Shown: positions 1 to 13,922, counted from the stretch's first letter. The stretch: 64,000 bases of DNA from Onchidella celtica (GCA_963931925.1 OZ007572.1:27277191-27341190), one strand, 5' to 3'. A program made the numbers and translations. The notes: a model not told the origin generated them from the letters alone.

Positions 1-1975
1 CACATCCACAAATACTTTCTCTCCTCAAGTGGAACTAACAACTAACCCCTAGGAGGGAAAAACAGTTCCTGTAGGCAGCAAAAGAAGTAGATGCATTTAA
101 TTTTTGCAGGTCTGCATTAGGCATAGGTTCCTCTATCCCTGGATGGTTAACTAAATACTGTAATATCTCGCAATTTTTAGATAATTAAGTTTAAACGGAA
201 CCATGCCTAAATTTTCAAGCACTTTTAATCGCGATCCATAAAGAAAAAGTGTCTATTAAAAGACTTATTGAAATGTTCTCCTTATAAAACTTATATCACT
301 GTAAAGAGGAATTGTTTATCTGTTTCTTTATCAATTTATCTCATCGATATACTTTCACAATACACACAAGGCGATCGCAAAAACTTGAAAAAGAAACAAG
401 AGAGTGAGATTAAATTTTAATCCTCAAGTGAGGATCAAGCAAGCCCCACACAGGTAAAAACGGATCGGATTACGGGCAGTCCTGGTACAGGCTGTGGTTA
501 CTGGGCAATAAATCTGTCAACCTGCACCACCCACTAGACCAAACTAAGTTGCTGAATCGGTAGAGGAATGGAGCCCATGTGTGCGGTGATGTATTTGCAG
601 TACTGAAGTGCTAAAAACCTTGTGTGAGGTCTTGGTTTCTTCAGAGCCTTACCATAATTTTTACGCTTAATACAGTCATGTGATGCTGTATAGCTTAGCG
701 ACCATTACCTAAGTGTATAGCAGAATGGCTCTATGTGAGCGTGATGGACACTCTGTGAAGCTCATGGTTTCACTGCATGTACTTTTTGTTCTACGATATA
801 CTGCGTCTTGGCTGTACCTGTTGTTGTTACATCAGCAGTTGATAAATTTACTGGTCAAAATGCGAGCACCATCGTGCATACTAGGTAGTCCAAACTGATT
901 TTTACTTTTCATCACAACTCACCAGTTATTGTCTAATCTGATGGAGTATGCTTTTCTAAGAATTTTGATACCAAATTTGTCATTCTGGCTTAAATGGTTT
1001 GAAAGTTATGGCATTTTCAAAAGTGAAAAAACACCCCGAATTTCCTACCTTTTGCAGATTGCACAATAGTCCAACTTTGACTACCCATAAAATGACTGTT
1101 TATTGAGTCGCAGCATTAAAAATTATCAGTTTCCAAATCAAGGGGGTGAACATTACGCTCAATTTTTTTCCAGGGGTGCAAATATAGTACAAGCATCTCA
1201 TTTTACTTTTTTTAATCATTAAACATCATCTGACGTCAATTTTGTGTGAACTCTTCCAAGGGAGACAAAAGTAATGTTTTTTTGGTTTTTTAAAATTGAA
1301 AATTAGGTCAACCGCGTCGCCATTGACTTAGCACTGAGTGTCAGAAAAAGGTGACGAAATTAAGCATTAGGTGGGTCTATAAAAACAGTCGGCGCTTTGC
1401 GCCGAACCATGCCCTAAGTCTATTTTAGGCACACCCTGAAAATACAAAGGCTGAGGTTCATTTGTGTATAATTCTGATCCTGATTTATTCAAGTTTCTTC
1501 CAGTTTCTCGATCAACAAACTTTTCAACAAATGATTTTTAAAGGAATTTCAACTTAAAACAGGATGAAAAATACATTGAATTAAACCTCATTTATCTGGC
1601 TTTCTGTGTGAGTTATTTTCAAACACGTGCGCCACATCGGCGCGACGCTCGGCGATCCTTTGTTATGAGGGGGTCAAATCGGTATGTGCGGCTCAGGGCA
1701 AAAACGGCAAGACTGTGTCTTGTTCAAGCAATAAAAACACATGGCTACACACATTAAACAATACAAAAAAAAATATATTTTGACAGAGGAAAACTTGAAC
1801 TTTACTTTGGTGTAGGATACACGCCGGTTTAGATAATTATGTTTATTATAGTGCCGTACCACAAATGGGTATATTTATTAGTATTATTACCTACCGGGTA
1901 TAAAAGTTTTCCTGGCATGCCCACTATAAACTAATAATAAAACCAGTGAATCTAATGACTCGCTTTTTCTTTCAG
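1..1975. other. No gene recognised; unplaced 5' part of the gelsolin-like locus
   Basis: AT-rich sequence with only short open frames. The first recognisable gelsolin exon (1976) begins in phase 1, so a start-codon exon must lie upstream. I could not identify it here, and it may be outside the window. No tRNA or rRNA was recognised. Confidence 0.4.
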
Positions 1976-2770
1976 GCCTTATCAAACAGAAAGAGTATGA
2001 TTGGAAGGACTCGAACCTGGCTCTCTTTGGCTCAGACCTGGAAAGACAAGTGAAAAGTAAGTTGTTTTGCCACATTGTGCTCTGTACTAAAACTGCAGAA
2101 TAAAGATGCATGTCAATGTGTAGGATTGCTACCATATTGTATGCACATAATTATGTGAGTGACACTTGAGATTGTCTCACGCGTTAAAGGAAAGAAAGTT
2201 GGACAACCAATGTTTGTGTATGTGTGATTGTATTATTGTTGTTGTTATTGTTTTGCTGTTGTTGTTACTGTTTTTTGGGGAGGAGGGAGGGGTAGATAGA
2301 CTGCATGAAAACTGAGCTTATCAGGCAGTGTACCGTGTTACTTTAGCACAACAGTAAATGTGTTCCCTAACAATTCTACCTGTGTACCCCCGCCCCACCC
2401 CCATCTCCACCACCCACACACACACACCCTTTTTCCACTCAGTTCTTCACACCACTTTTATTCCAGATGTAATGTCACAGATTTCAGCGCTGTCTCCATA
2501 TAAGATTGATATTTCTATCTTTGACATTTTTTTAATTGTATAAAGGAATGAACAAAGCATTCATAACTGACTTATTTGTTTATTTGTGCTGTCTTGTAAA
2601 GATTATACTTGTATAAGACACCTCATAATTGTTCAGGGCTTCACTCCTGTTTGGTCCTTGACACTGACATATATTCAGGACCATGGTAGATACATGCACT
2701 TCAATGAATTATCTGAAAAAAACAAATAAAAAAGCAATACTACTTGCAGCCTTGTGATCAAAAGTATGAA

Positions 2771-2949
2771 CTGTGGTGGACCTACATTTTGGGGAATCTT
2801 GGAACTGTTGTGGGGCCCCTTGGCAGTCAGCAACAGTAGGGCAACGTCCAAAATTCACTCATTAAAGAAAGTTTCTTTAGGGCCCTTCCTCCGGGATTAG
2901 GGGCCCTGAAGCTTTAGTTTCATTAATTTCATAGCAGATCCACCACTGA
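2771..2949. mobile_element. Small TIR element, ends like GTGGTGGACC / GGATCCACCAC
   Basis: The left end reads ctgtggtggacctacatttt and the right end reads gcagatccaccactg, which are imperfect inverted repeats. A second copy in opposite orientation lies at 46437-46752 and shares the internal phrase about a G-rich 'ggggccct' tract and 'cattcactcattaaagaaa'. It lies in intron 1 of the gelsolin-like locus. Superfamily uncertain (hAT-like ends are one option). Confidence 0.6.
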
Positions 2950-3280
2950 ATGTGAAAACCAAATAAATGAGACAATTTCAAGGTGGGCATGAAATTAAGA
3001 TTTTGTTTTTGTCCTGTGAATTTTCAGAGGATTCAGCACAGACAGAACCAGCCTGGACAGAAAGTTGGACTTCAGATTTGGCAGATTGTGGTCAGTACAA
3101 ACTTAGTTTTGATGTCACCATGCTTATTGTTATCATTATGACCATTGCCATCATCAGTACATAAATTTACTCTTGAGCACTGCAAAACTGTAATAGTAGA
3201 CAAGGAAACAGAAGGGAAAACTTGTAACTTCTTGGCTTTCAGACAGTGTATATGCTTATTATGGATATATAAAACATTAA

Positions 3281-3768
3281 GGGCCACACACACGTTGCGT
3301 CCTCGACCCAGGTTCGAACATCCAATTTGCAAAACGGATGAAATTCCCAGCGTGCCTGGGTAAAATTTTGCAAATCACCTGGGTGCTGGCCTGAGTCCGG
3401 GTTTTCTGGATGCTCCTAATTTTTCGCCTGTGATTGGAGGTCAGAGGGAGTGGCGGGGAAAAAAGTGGACAAAAATTTTTCGTTTTTTTCCTGTTTTGTC
3501 TTCAGATTCTTAATCAGCATCAAATTTACTATAGGTTTGATACCAAATACCATAGGTCTACTTGGAAAATTGTTGAAATTGGAAATTATTTTTTTTATCA
3601 ACTGCCGCACATGTGAGAGGTGGAATGTAGTGCTCACCAAAAATTACCATGGTCGCGGACGGCGTGTGTGTGGGCAAAAATTACAACCAGCCAAACCTAG
3701 GTGGTGGCCTGGGTTCTCGCCTGGAGCCATTACTTGGTCGAGGACGCAACGTGTGTGTGGCCCTTTAC
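3281..3768. mobile_element. Non-autonomous TIR transposon (MITE), about 485 bp
   Basis: The left end (from 3281, gggccacacacacgttgcgt) is the reverse complement of the right end (acgcaacgtgtgtgtggccc, ending near 3764). The inverted match runs about 28 bases with one or two mismatches. No transposase remains. It sits in intron 2 of the gelsolin-like locus. Target-site duplication is not clear by eye. Confidence 0.75.
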
Positions 3769-4599
3769 AATGGGCAAAAGTGTTCACAACCAGTATGCAC
3801 TTGTTGATAATATAAGTACCCGCTTTTTTTAAGGGCCACCACTACTTTTTTTTTCTTTCTTTTTTTCTTCAGAAACAACAGTTTTGACATTATATCATGT
3901 GAATGCAGAAAAGATAAAACAGAGTAGACAAAACATTGTCTTATAAATTTGGAGATTAGATAATATTCAGTGTAATTACAATAAGCTCAGGCTATGTAAA
4001 AATGCCTAATGTTTTTCAGATTGGGTACTTTAGATGGTTTTGCTCTAGGTGATAATAATATAGGTGGGATTTGTACAAAAATTAAAGACACTTTACATGT
4101 ATCATCAATGAAAATTATCAGAGATTTTACCCTGCTATAATTAAGCCTATACTGGTGAAGCCTATCTCTCTGTTTTTTACTTTTGTCTTTACTCATCCTA
4201 CAAATCAAATATTTAGTATGGCTTGGCAACAAGCAGCTGTAATCACAATAATAGTTACGAAAAACAAAATACTACAGAATATTTTCTGTGCAATGATAAG
4301 TTCATATTATTTTTATTTGGTTCACAATTATTATTATTATCATACATGACCAAATGTTATCATGTCACTTTCAGAAATTCAAAGTCACTCACTGGCCAAA
4401 GGAGGATTATGGAAAATTTTATGGTGGTGACTCATTATGCTGTGTATAATTCTTATCCAAAGTTGTTTTTTTTCTTTACTTTTGTACAGACTTGCATATT
4501 ATACAGTGTTTTGAAAACATATTGTCAGTTGGCTGTTGGAACCTCATTAAAACTAGCCTTTGTGTCTGTTGTTCTGGGACCGTATTATTTCACATAGAA

Positions 4600-4810
4600 A
4601 GCTATAGCTGAGCAGTGAACACAACTTTGTGTTTCCTCTATTTGGCTTTGTAATTACACAACAGTCCCCAAACAACAATGCCAAAGGCAAGTTTTAACGA
4701 GGCTCCAACAGCTGACCGACAATATGCACAAGATGCCCTCTTACTATAAAGACTGCCAATATGCACAGCCTTTTACAGTATGCACTTTGTGCACTTTTAG
4801 AATGATGTAT
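4600..4810. repeat. Fragment of a dispersed repeat related to the palindromic MITE at 14.6-15.0 kb
   Basis: Shares the phrase ggctttgtaattacacaaca followed by cccc-aaacaaca with 14800-14910, and a gagcagtgaac...ggctttgtaatta stretch with 54485-54535. The boundaries are vague. Confidence 0.4.
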
Positions 4811-6937
4811 AAAATGTTATTCGGTGCAGGTTTCACTAAAGACAACAAAACTATCTCACAATGATCTAGTGAGGGAATCCTTTATGACATTAGAATGCTG
4901 CATGGCAAGCTTAATAATCAAATATAGCATTTCAAATCGATACAGAAATGACTGTGGCATCAAGAGTTTGACAGGTGTCTGATCTGTATTGTAGGTATTC
5001 TTAAATGATTGTGAATCTGAGAACTCCTCAGTTTCATCAAAAGCATAAATATCATGCAAAAATATTCATATTTATATTTGTAACAAATAGAGCATTTGCT
5101 TCCTCTTGAAATGCTAATATTTATTTTATTTCCAATTTTGTTTCTGACAGAAGTACAAAGAAAATGATGCATTACTATATGATGATCATTTCTGGATTGG
5201 AAAACACAGTACACAGGTATGTCATTAAAACAACTGTAAGTTGTATTTTCCCATCTTATAAATGTTCTGCACAGGGATACCCATCTTATAAAATTTAGGT
5301 GTTTTGCACAACATTATAGACATTGTAGTTCAGTAATCTAAAACTTTATTCAGGAGTCAATATCACATCTTTATGTGCTGAAATCACTGGAAAAAAAAAA
5401 AGACTAGAAATTTGATATTTTATGGCTGTAGGATAGGTCATAATATGTCCAGAAAAATCATCTCCATTTCCCATTCATACCAAAGCAGAGAATGGTATAC
5501 CACTGTATGGCAATCTACGTAAGCAATCACATGTCTAAAATACTCAATCTCATCATTAATGTTTGGTTATTAGTCTGTGTTCAATTATGGACTATGTCAG
5601 TTTAAAATCCTCTGCATATTTTGAATGGTGCATTAACATGTAATTATCAGTCCCATTTATTTTTTATTCAAGGAGTCTAAGTTAGTTCTAGCTGTAATTT
5701 CTTTATTTTTTACACTGACACTCAACTTGAGGTGTGAAAAAGATTGAAGATGCAACATGCTGACTTTACTGTACTGAAACTCTGCGGGTAGATATTCAAG
5801 TTACGTTGGAAATGTAAAGTGAGAAGATTTTAGTACAGTGGAACTTGGTTATAACGAGAGGTTATGTTCCACCAAAAATGTCTCGTTATACCAAAGGTCT
5901 CGCTATTCCAGGAAAGCGTCAAAAAGGCAAGGGAAGGGGTTAAAATACTCCACTGTGCAGAACATGCTAACAAGGGAGGTAATCATGAAAAATAATGGTT
6001 ACCTCTCTTGTTAGCATGTCCTGTTGATCAACGTAGGCCTACATATACTGTAATATCAAACTGACGGCAGATCTTAGCCTTGATCTCGGTACTTTTTTCT
6101 TTTGTTTGACCACGTGCTGTGACAGCACACTACGCGCAGCCAGCTCAAAGTGATGACTCATCACTAACTGGAGCAAACTGTGGGGTTGGCCATGGAGGCT
6201 ACAACTTTGTAGCATCGTCAGACTCGTACACTCTCTGGTCACTACTTGTGATGTGCAATAATTATTACTCGCAGCACGGTCTTTGATCCGCGTAAATCAC
6301 TACCGGTAAAATGTTTTGGTTGCATGGGTGGTGGCATAGTGTGCGGTCAGTAAGAAAACAAAGCTCCTTTGGTATAAGCAAGATCTTAACCCATACCCCG
6401 CGCGCTACCCGTAAAGCCCGCTGTCCGGTCAGTGACCTTACTCATGGAGAATCTTATCTGGGGTCACTGCCCCGTGCCGCTAGACGATGACCACATACGC
6501 TGTCCACGTGGTTCGGTTTTTATTGATCAGTTTGAAAACATTCGCTGCTATGCCTTATCACGCTTGATAATGAATTAACCAGCAAAACCTTAGCCTGTCA
6601 GTCTCTAAGCAATGATCTGACTTATGATTCCAAGCTGACAGCTGTAGTTTTCGTGAGAACGAAGCGTGATAACAAGCCACGCCCTCCCAAGCCCTACACA
6701 AATGGTTTCATCCTGATTGACACATACTAATAAACCAATGTGGGCATTTGTCGCAAAGATTATTTCAGAGCTTGGTTCTGATTGGTTGTTAGATATATGT
6801 CAACGTTCGAGGTGAGTAAGGTCTTGGGGATAATAGCGCATTCGACTAATCGAAAGGCCACTCACACTCGTCCAGGCACAATCATAATAATTCATAACAC
6901 ACTCGTTGAATATATATATCAGGCCTGAAGGGCCATA

Positions 6938-7140
6938 CTACTTTATTACTACGGATACAATAGGTATGATTGCAGATACAATAATTATGGTTTCAGATAC
7001 AATAGATAGGATTGCAGAATACAATAAATATGGTTGCAGATACAATAGATCGGATTGCAGACACAATAAATAGGATTGCAGAATACAATAAATATGGTTG
7101 CAGATACAATAGATAGGATTGCAGATACAATAAATAGGAC
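6938..7140. repeat. Minisatellite, roughly 20-bp unit
   Basis: Tandem variants of 'ggttgcagatacaatagata / ggattgcagatacaataaat' repeat about nine to ten times, with alternating 'ggttgcag' and 'ggattgcag' starts. Confidence 0.85.
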
Positions 7141-8317
7141 TGTCTTAATTAGTGGCTACATCAAAGCCCCGTTGTGGGAACTCCAGCTTGTCGCTGAACT
7201 TATTAACTGTAATTCAAAAGTTCTAATCTCACATGGGATACAACTAAGGCATTCAATATAACATGAGATACAATATCTAGCCTACGTACTACGTCTACAA
7301 AAGATTATTTTTCTATGACTGACTTCAATACTTCTTTCTTTCCACACACACTATCATTCTACACTGTATTAATCCTGTCTCTATTGTGAGGATTGCCAGG
7401 TGACTTTCCTACTACTCAGCTTCGTCACTGGGCTGATCTAGTAATTCCTGTCTCTATTGTGTGGACTTATGAATTGCCTACCATTATACGCTCGTAGCCA
7501 AGTACGAGCGTAGATCCAAAGGATACGGTTCGCACTTTTGGCCTAGTGCGACGAGGCGTTATCAATTCTCTGGATGACGACACGGTCACTCCACTTTGAC
7601 TTCACTTGTGTCTATTCTGTCAGTGCTCGACTCCTATTGTCAGGCCCTGGAGCTCGAGCCCAGAGGAACCTCACTGGATCGAATGATTTCCACAGCCGTT
7701 CTCTGCTTAAACAATGGCGACTTAAGCTTATTATCTCCAGCCAAACCCCGTGAAAGTTTCTTGTCTCACCTTCCGAAATCATGCCGGGTTCACGTGCCCC
7801 GTGCATAGCTTACACAACTCACCGCCTTAAGGCGTGAGTCCACTAACCTATAAAATCCCACCTTTTTATTCTAAGGGTCGGATCACCCTAACACTACTCA
7901 CTGGATCCCAAAAATGAGATCATGACAATATAGACAACTCCAGATGGTGGTCAGCTTGTGAGAAAATGAGATAATATTGCAAATTTGTTGAGCAACAGTT
8001 CGCATGTTGATGTTACATCTTTTGAAAGTGTGGGGAGAGCCTTTGAAAGCTTAGTCTTTGTGATTTTGTGATTCCGACCAGTGGTTCACTGGTTAACATG
8101 TCCATGTCACAGACAATGCATTTGATTTAGAAGAGATACAGTGAACAATAACATGGTGGTTACGTCTCAAAAAGGTCAGTGACCCGATGCGTGAAAATAC
8201 GGCTTGCGCGTGGCGCGGTCAGCTTGACCTGGGCGACTTTTGCCGCCCGTGCGGCGTGAGTGCTTGCAAGTCAATACCGACTATTGTTGCCCCGCGCAGG
8301 GTGAGGGTTAAGAGATG
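7141..8317. other. Interior of the large pogo-like element, no gene recognised
   Basis: Two short open frames overlap on opposite strands near 7.6-7.8 kb but resemble nothing I know. The phrase 'cctgtctctattgtg' occurs twice (about 7373 and 7447). Confidence 0.3.
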
Positions 8318-8645
8318 ATTGGACGGGTGGGCGGGCGTAAATTTATTGTGTGTGTGGGTGGTGGAAGTAGACGACGCTTGCTAGGCCTACGTAAGACATG
8401 ATTGGACGGGTGGACGAGCATAAATTTATTGATTGCATGGGTGGTGGTGTACAGTGCTGTCACGGCACATGGTCAGCAAGTAGACAACGCTTGCTAGGCC
8501 TACGCAAGACATAATTGGACGAGTGGGCAGGCGAGCAAATGTAAATTTATCGATTGCGTGGGTGATAGTGTAATGCGCTGTCATGACACGTGGTCAGTAA
8601 GGAAACAAAGCATTGTCGGCCTGAGTGAGAGGTGACTAGACGGAT
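8318..8645. repeat. Three degenerate tandem units of about 80-130 bp
   Basis: Each unit starts like gattggacgggtggacgagc and contains 'taaatttat', 'tgcgtgggtggt', 'gtcacggcacatggtcag' and 'cttgctaggcctac'. Starts lie near 8318, 8401 and 8512. A related single copy lies at about 6285-6365, so the unit is repeated within the same large element. Confidence 0.75.
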
Positions 8646-11306
8646 AGGCGTGCAGTAACAGACAAAGAACAATATATGTCTGACTCGCAACACGCTGTAC
8701 TGCGGCCGCTTTCACAATTTGCCGTATGCACTGAGAATTAATTCTCTCGCTATAGCAAAGGTTGTGATTACCGATTGCTGTTATTCAAGTATTTTAATAT
8801 ATAGCTTATATAGTAGAAAAAAATGGGGATTTAAAATGTTCTCGCTATAGGCAAAGTTCTCGTTACTAGCAGTGTCGTTAAACATGATGATCCACTATAT
8901 TAAGTTTGTTAATTTTTTTCATAACTTCATGCAACAGGATGAGTATGGCACAGCTGCATACAAAACAGTGGAACTTGATACCCTGTTGGATGATGTCCCC
9001 ATTCAGCATTGAGAAGTTCAAGGTTTTGAATCTGAACTGTTCAGATCATATTTCAAGACTATTGAGTGAGTATCTAGTCATCTGAATTTCTGTTACTTAA
9101 ATGTTATGGTTTTCAAAAAAACTGTTCCACTGGGTAAAGTTTAGTGAAGGAAATGTAAACTTGATGCAAGACTAAATGTTTATCCTGATGGATTGATGGA
9201 AGGAGAAGGGGGATATAAATTGACATAAGAACAGTTTTGATGAATATTATATTTAGTGGTCCACTGTCTAGCAAGAGATCCTGTCAATAAAATGAGAGAT
9301 ACTGAAAATGAGATAAAGATAATAATATTAGCCTAAAGTCATCAGCTTAAAACATTTATTGTTTTATATGGAGAAGTTGTGGAACAGAAAGAAGAGGGAT
9401 GGGGGAGGACAGAAAAACTGCAAGACAGGATCAATGAATGGATGAATGTGTGAACACAAAAATGTTAAAACAAACCAGTGAGCACATTTTCAGTATGTGA
9501 TGAATAAATTGTTTTCAGATTGTTGCGAGGTGGAGCTGACAGTGGCTTCAGACAAGTCAAACCCACAGAGTACAAACCCAGATTACTACATTTCCATGGA
9601 GACAGATATGGTGTCAAAGTGAAGGAGGTTAGTGGGAAGTCTCCGATAGGAGTGGTAACGGACTCACTCTTAGTGGTTTCTTAAGATAACCACAGCTCTC
9701 ATAATACATATTCTGAAAGTCAAGGATCAGTGCTAAGGCTGTGAGAAAATATTGTGAGATGCAGAAAAACACCAAATTATTGGAAATATAATATCAAACA
9801 TTTTGTGCGTGCTTAATTTGCATGTACCGTTTGAATTGAGTGGTATTTCATATGAACCACTGAGAGTGGCTTATAGGAGTGAATCAGATAAATTGGGGTG
9901 ATGTAAACATCCAGTGAACAGTTTTATCTTCCTGTACTTTCTCTTCCCAGAAGGATGATGTTAGATTCGCTATTTTCACAGCATATTTCAGCGTGGATTT
10001 TAAGTGTCCAAATGAAATTCTCAAAATAGATTTTTCTCTTCGGTATGTCTGATTTAATTTCATAAAAACAAATTAAATCTGAACAAGTCAGAAATCACCC
10101 AATCATTTTAGATATTGGTTGCAGCTTTTGTATTATTTCATCGCCTTTATCACCATACATTTGACAAAGCCCATTTCTATTACTAGGTGCCTCGGAATAA
10201 AGATGCACTTGAAAAAACAGATGTTTAGCCTACATCCTTGACCTTGGTTTGCAACTATTGCAATGGAATGGCTCAGGAAGTAACAAGGGTGAGAGATTCA
10301 AAGTATAGTGTAATTGTATACATGCATATCATTTACAGTTACAGTTTTACAAGTGGGTATTGGAAAGTAAAATTCAGGTGTGATTTTGTATATTTTAAAT
10401 CTGATTTAATATAATGACCCTCCTGATTAACACAGATGACTAGAACTCCAATTGGTGGACTTTTGATACCAAAATAAAGTATTGGCTCTCGAAAACTGTG
10501 CTTGACCATGACAAAGTTTTACTCTTTCACATAAAAATCGAGTGGTGACAGAATTTATCCTTTACGGAAGTTTCCACGTATTTTCGAAGGCTGTCCAGGT
10601 TCTGTCAGGTTTACTTAAACTTAAGCAGGGCCAAGAAATTCAAAACAGTCCTTCTTTGTCTTGAATTACCGTATTTAACAATACAGAGAGCTGGCAGTGT
10701 CGGTTCATGTATTTCTCCCTCCATGGACTTCTTTCAGTGTCATATTAAAATCTCTGTAGTTGTACAAAATGTAATATGTCACAGCTACAACAAAATTTGT
10801 CATTTTAGCAGATGATAATTACAGCCATGGTTAGGCACACTGTGCCACACTTTAATATGGGAGATAACTGAGTAAATGCAGATTGGCAGACCAAGAGACT
10901 AAGACTGAGCATGGCAATATCAATGGAGCTGTAGCTTATATGTTAACTGTGTGAGAAATGATGCAATGAATTCCATGAACCATTCAGAAGCTAAGTAGAT
11001 TTTGGTAATCATAATGCATGGTGTGTTCTTCAGTTCCTTCAAACCAAATGCTCTGATTTCATCAACAGGCACAGAAATACATGCACGGTATAGTGCAGGA
11101 AGGCGGTGGAAAACCAAAGGCTGAGGTCCTTGAGATGATGTAAGTCTAAGTGCTGTATTTTTTCTTAAATACTAATGTTTACTTTAATCATTTTTGTTTT
11201 CTGTTCCATTAGTTTTTCCTTGGATTTCTATACTAAAAGAAAAGTAGCACGAAAAAAAGTAGTTTCATAAACCTTGTTTGCTCATTTTTTAAATTTAATT
11301 TTTTTT

Positions 11307-12831
11307 TTAACTCATTCCACTCGGAGCTAAATTCCCAATCCTGCCGGAGCAAAAACTCATTTGACATAAACTGGTACTGGGTGACTGCAGAAAAAATCAT
11401 TTAATGCAAACAAGGAAGAAAGAATTAAGGTAGACATATTTGGTATCAAAATAAACAGAATTGGAAAGGGGAAACAATGTAGCCTACTGTCTTTTTGTGT
11501 CAATTCTAGTGTCTGTGAATCTAATATGTTGAAGGAATGGTGAGTGTTTGGTTGTAACAAATAAAAATTTCTACTCACAGATTCACTTTTGCCACCTCTA
11601 GTTTTGACTGTAGACATTAGGTGGTCAAGAGTAGCCTTAAAGTGTAGGTAATCCAATCCCCTTTCTTGTGGTACCATATATATGGGTATTGTACTTGTAA
11701 TATCACTTTTATAATAATCCAAATGAAATACAGTCCAATCCACCTATCTCGACATGGCTTTTCTCGATATTCTGGGTAACTCGACACAATTTTTAAGTCC
11801 CAACCTCTTCTTTCTTTAATGCTATTAAAATTTAATATTTCCTGGTAACTCTACGTGTTATTCCATTCTTTCCTCTTATATCGACACATTTCTTCCCGAT
11901 CACGGCAAAATAAGTGCACTAGATCTACTACTGTTCTACCAAATATGCCCACGCAACTCTCCGCAACTCTCTCTTTATTTCTTTTTGTAGTGCTGGCTGG
12001 GAGGGGTAGGAGAGGGGGTGTGTGGACACAGAGGATGATCCTTGGCTTCAGTAACGCGAATGTGGAGTGCCTTGCATAAGTGTACGTACGGCAATAAATA
12101 TACGGAGTACTACAGACTGGGTAATTTTTTTTTCCCCACAACACATGCGTGCGCCGTTGATAGCCTACTAGGCCTTGACCTAATTCTCTTGGTTAACTGC
12201 CGTACTGTGTGTGTATCGGTATCATCACTTCTTCTGAAGAAACAGTCAGTTCGAGGTAAAATAAAAAAAAAGCACTGCGCATTAATGATAGCTACAGCAT
12301 TTCGCCGATATCGGCAAATCTTTGCCACTCCTGTGCTCTGCACAGCAGTGATATTGGCGGAACGGGTGACATTATACCGATAATTAAAAGAAAAGGGGAC
12401 ATAATTGTATTATTTATTAGACACTTTCCATTATGGTGATGTTTGATTCATTTTTTCTTCTCTTCCGCCACTAATCTGCTATTTCGACTTTCTCTTTACT
12501 CGACACAAGTCAGACGATCCCACTGATGTCGAGATATTAGGATTGCACTGTAACATGTCCGTACATTTTTACATAAAATCCGTGCAAATTAACAGGTCAG
12601 TTCTAGGAATTTTTTGCTCCAAAAAGCAATCAGACGAAACAAAACCGGAAGAAGTTGTATTATTTAGGTCAATAAATAACTCTTCTAGCGATTGTCGTAA
12701 AATATTTCGGCAAATAACCGTTGAGTATAGAAAAATACCGGTCAAAACAAATCGACGAGTGGCTCGTTTCCCCAGTGATTTGAGCGGAAAAAATCGACGA
12801 CTGAGTCGTCTCTCTGAGCGGAATGAGTTAA
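11307..12831. mobile_element. TTAA-flanked TIR element (piggyBac-like, non-autonomous), interrupted
   Basis: The left end TTAACTCATTCCACTCGGAG (11307) is matched by the right end, which reads TTAACTCATTCCGCTCAGAG on the minus strand (12831 leftward). TTAA at both ends and 'TTAACTC' starts are typical of piggyBac-type non-autonomous elements. A separate TA-flanked element (11731-12550) is nested inside. It lies in intron 8 of the gelsolin-like locus. Confidence 0.6.
11731..12550. mobile_element. pogo/Tc1-mariner-like MITE with TA duplication, 820 bp
   Basis: Left CAGTCCAATCCACCTATCTC and right CAGTGCAATCCTAATATCTC (minus strand) form long inverted ends that continue with 'GACAT', 'CTCGA' and 'ACTCGACAC'. 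TA lies exactly outside both ends (11729-11730 and 12551-12552). No transposase frame is left. Confidence 0.85.
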
Positions 12832-13922
12832 ATAAATTCTTGCTGTTCTCAATAGTGCACTGAATCTATCAATGCAGAATACAATTGATTTTAGTCAGGA
12901 AAAAGAATGAGTACACTGAAGGTTCATGTTTTTCATTGCATTAGCTATGTACTGGCAATCAACTTACTTTATGACAAACTCTGAAGATGAAGCTTAGGTA
13001 TTGATGTTCCATATGGACATTCACAGATAGTTGAAAATTCCTGACAGGTGATTTATTGCAGTTAGTGATCACCTGGCTATTGTTAGTCATGGAATGAGAG
13101 TATGAAGAACACAAAAGTTTTATGTTAACATATTACAAGGTCATAATTTTTATGTTACTTGTAAGGCATTACTGTACTGTATGTACTTTGTCACATGAAA
13201 AAAAAATGCATTATGGTATGCTCTTGCTTTACAGATTAGGTAATTGGCTGTGAAATTCGTACTGCGAACAAAATTGAATGACTTTCTCACACTTAATGAT
13301 ATTTGTGTGTTTGTGAAGTTTCTGGTCTTTACCACAGTTATAAGCATTCTTATATCTATGATGGTCCCAATTTGTTTGTTGTGATGTTATTTTTCTTGGA
13401 TACGAATATGTGATATTTGATCACCATTCCCTAGGGCTGATTTTTACACATATTCAACTGCATTGAATGATCATGGTTATAGACTCCTAAGCCAAAAAAT
13501 AACCAAACAGCAAACTTTCAAACATTCCTTTTAGCTAAACCAGTTGTGTTGAAACAAACCAGCTCTTTGCTACTCCTGGAAAGTAATCAAAACCGATTTG
13601 TACAATTTTAGGGAATGGTGGCAGTTTTCTCTTTTCATTTGAAATTGTCCTAATGATTGACAAATATGGCTAATATCTCACCCTTAAGTTTGGAGCTACT
13701 AAAACTAACTGAGGAATTCCAAAGCTTAATTTAGGTCACTCAATTTCTTAAAATTATAATCTTTTCAGGATGAGTTCATGGGCTATTTGACGGAAGGAAA
13801 AGAAGAGCAACATGATTTCTCTGCAGCTGATAAAACCAAGGAATTGTACAGGTGTGTCGCTGAGTAAATTTTTGTTTTTCCCAAAATATAATTTCCTTCT
13901 CATTTCTTGTGAAAATATGAAA

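Larger units (their letters stand above)
5836..8897. mobile_element. Large non-autonomous pogo/Tc1-mariner-like element
   Basis: The left end CAGTGGAACTTGGTTATAAC follows a TA (5834-5835). The right end, reading inward on the minus strand, begins TAGTGGATCATCATG with TA outside it (8898-8899). Both sub-ends carry repeated 'ctcgttata/ctcgctata' phrases, typical of pogo-group elements that insert at TA. No transposase frame survives. The interior holds minisatellites (6938-7140, 8318-8645) and unrecognised sequence, so it may be composite. It fills most of intron 4 of the gelsolin-like locus. Confidence 0.55.

Noticed and set aside
7596-7808. Overlapping frames on both strands
   Set aside because: No homology I recognise and located inside a transposon-like region.
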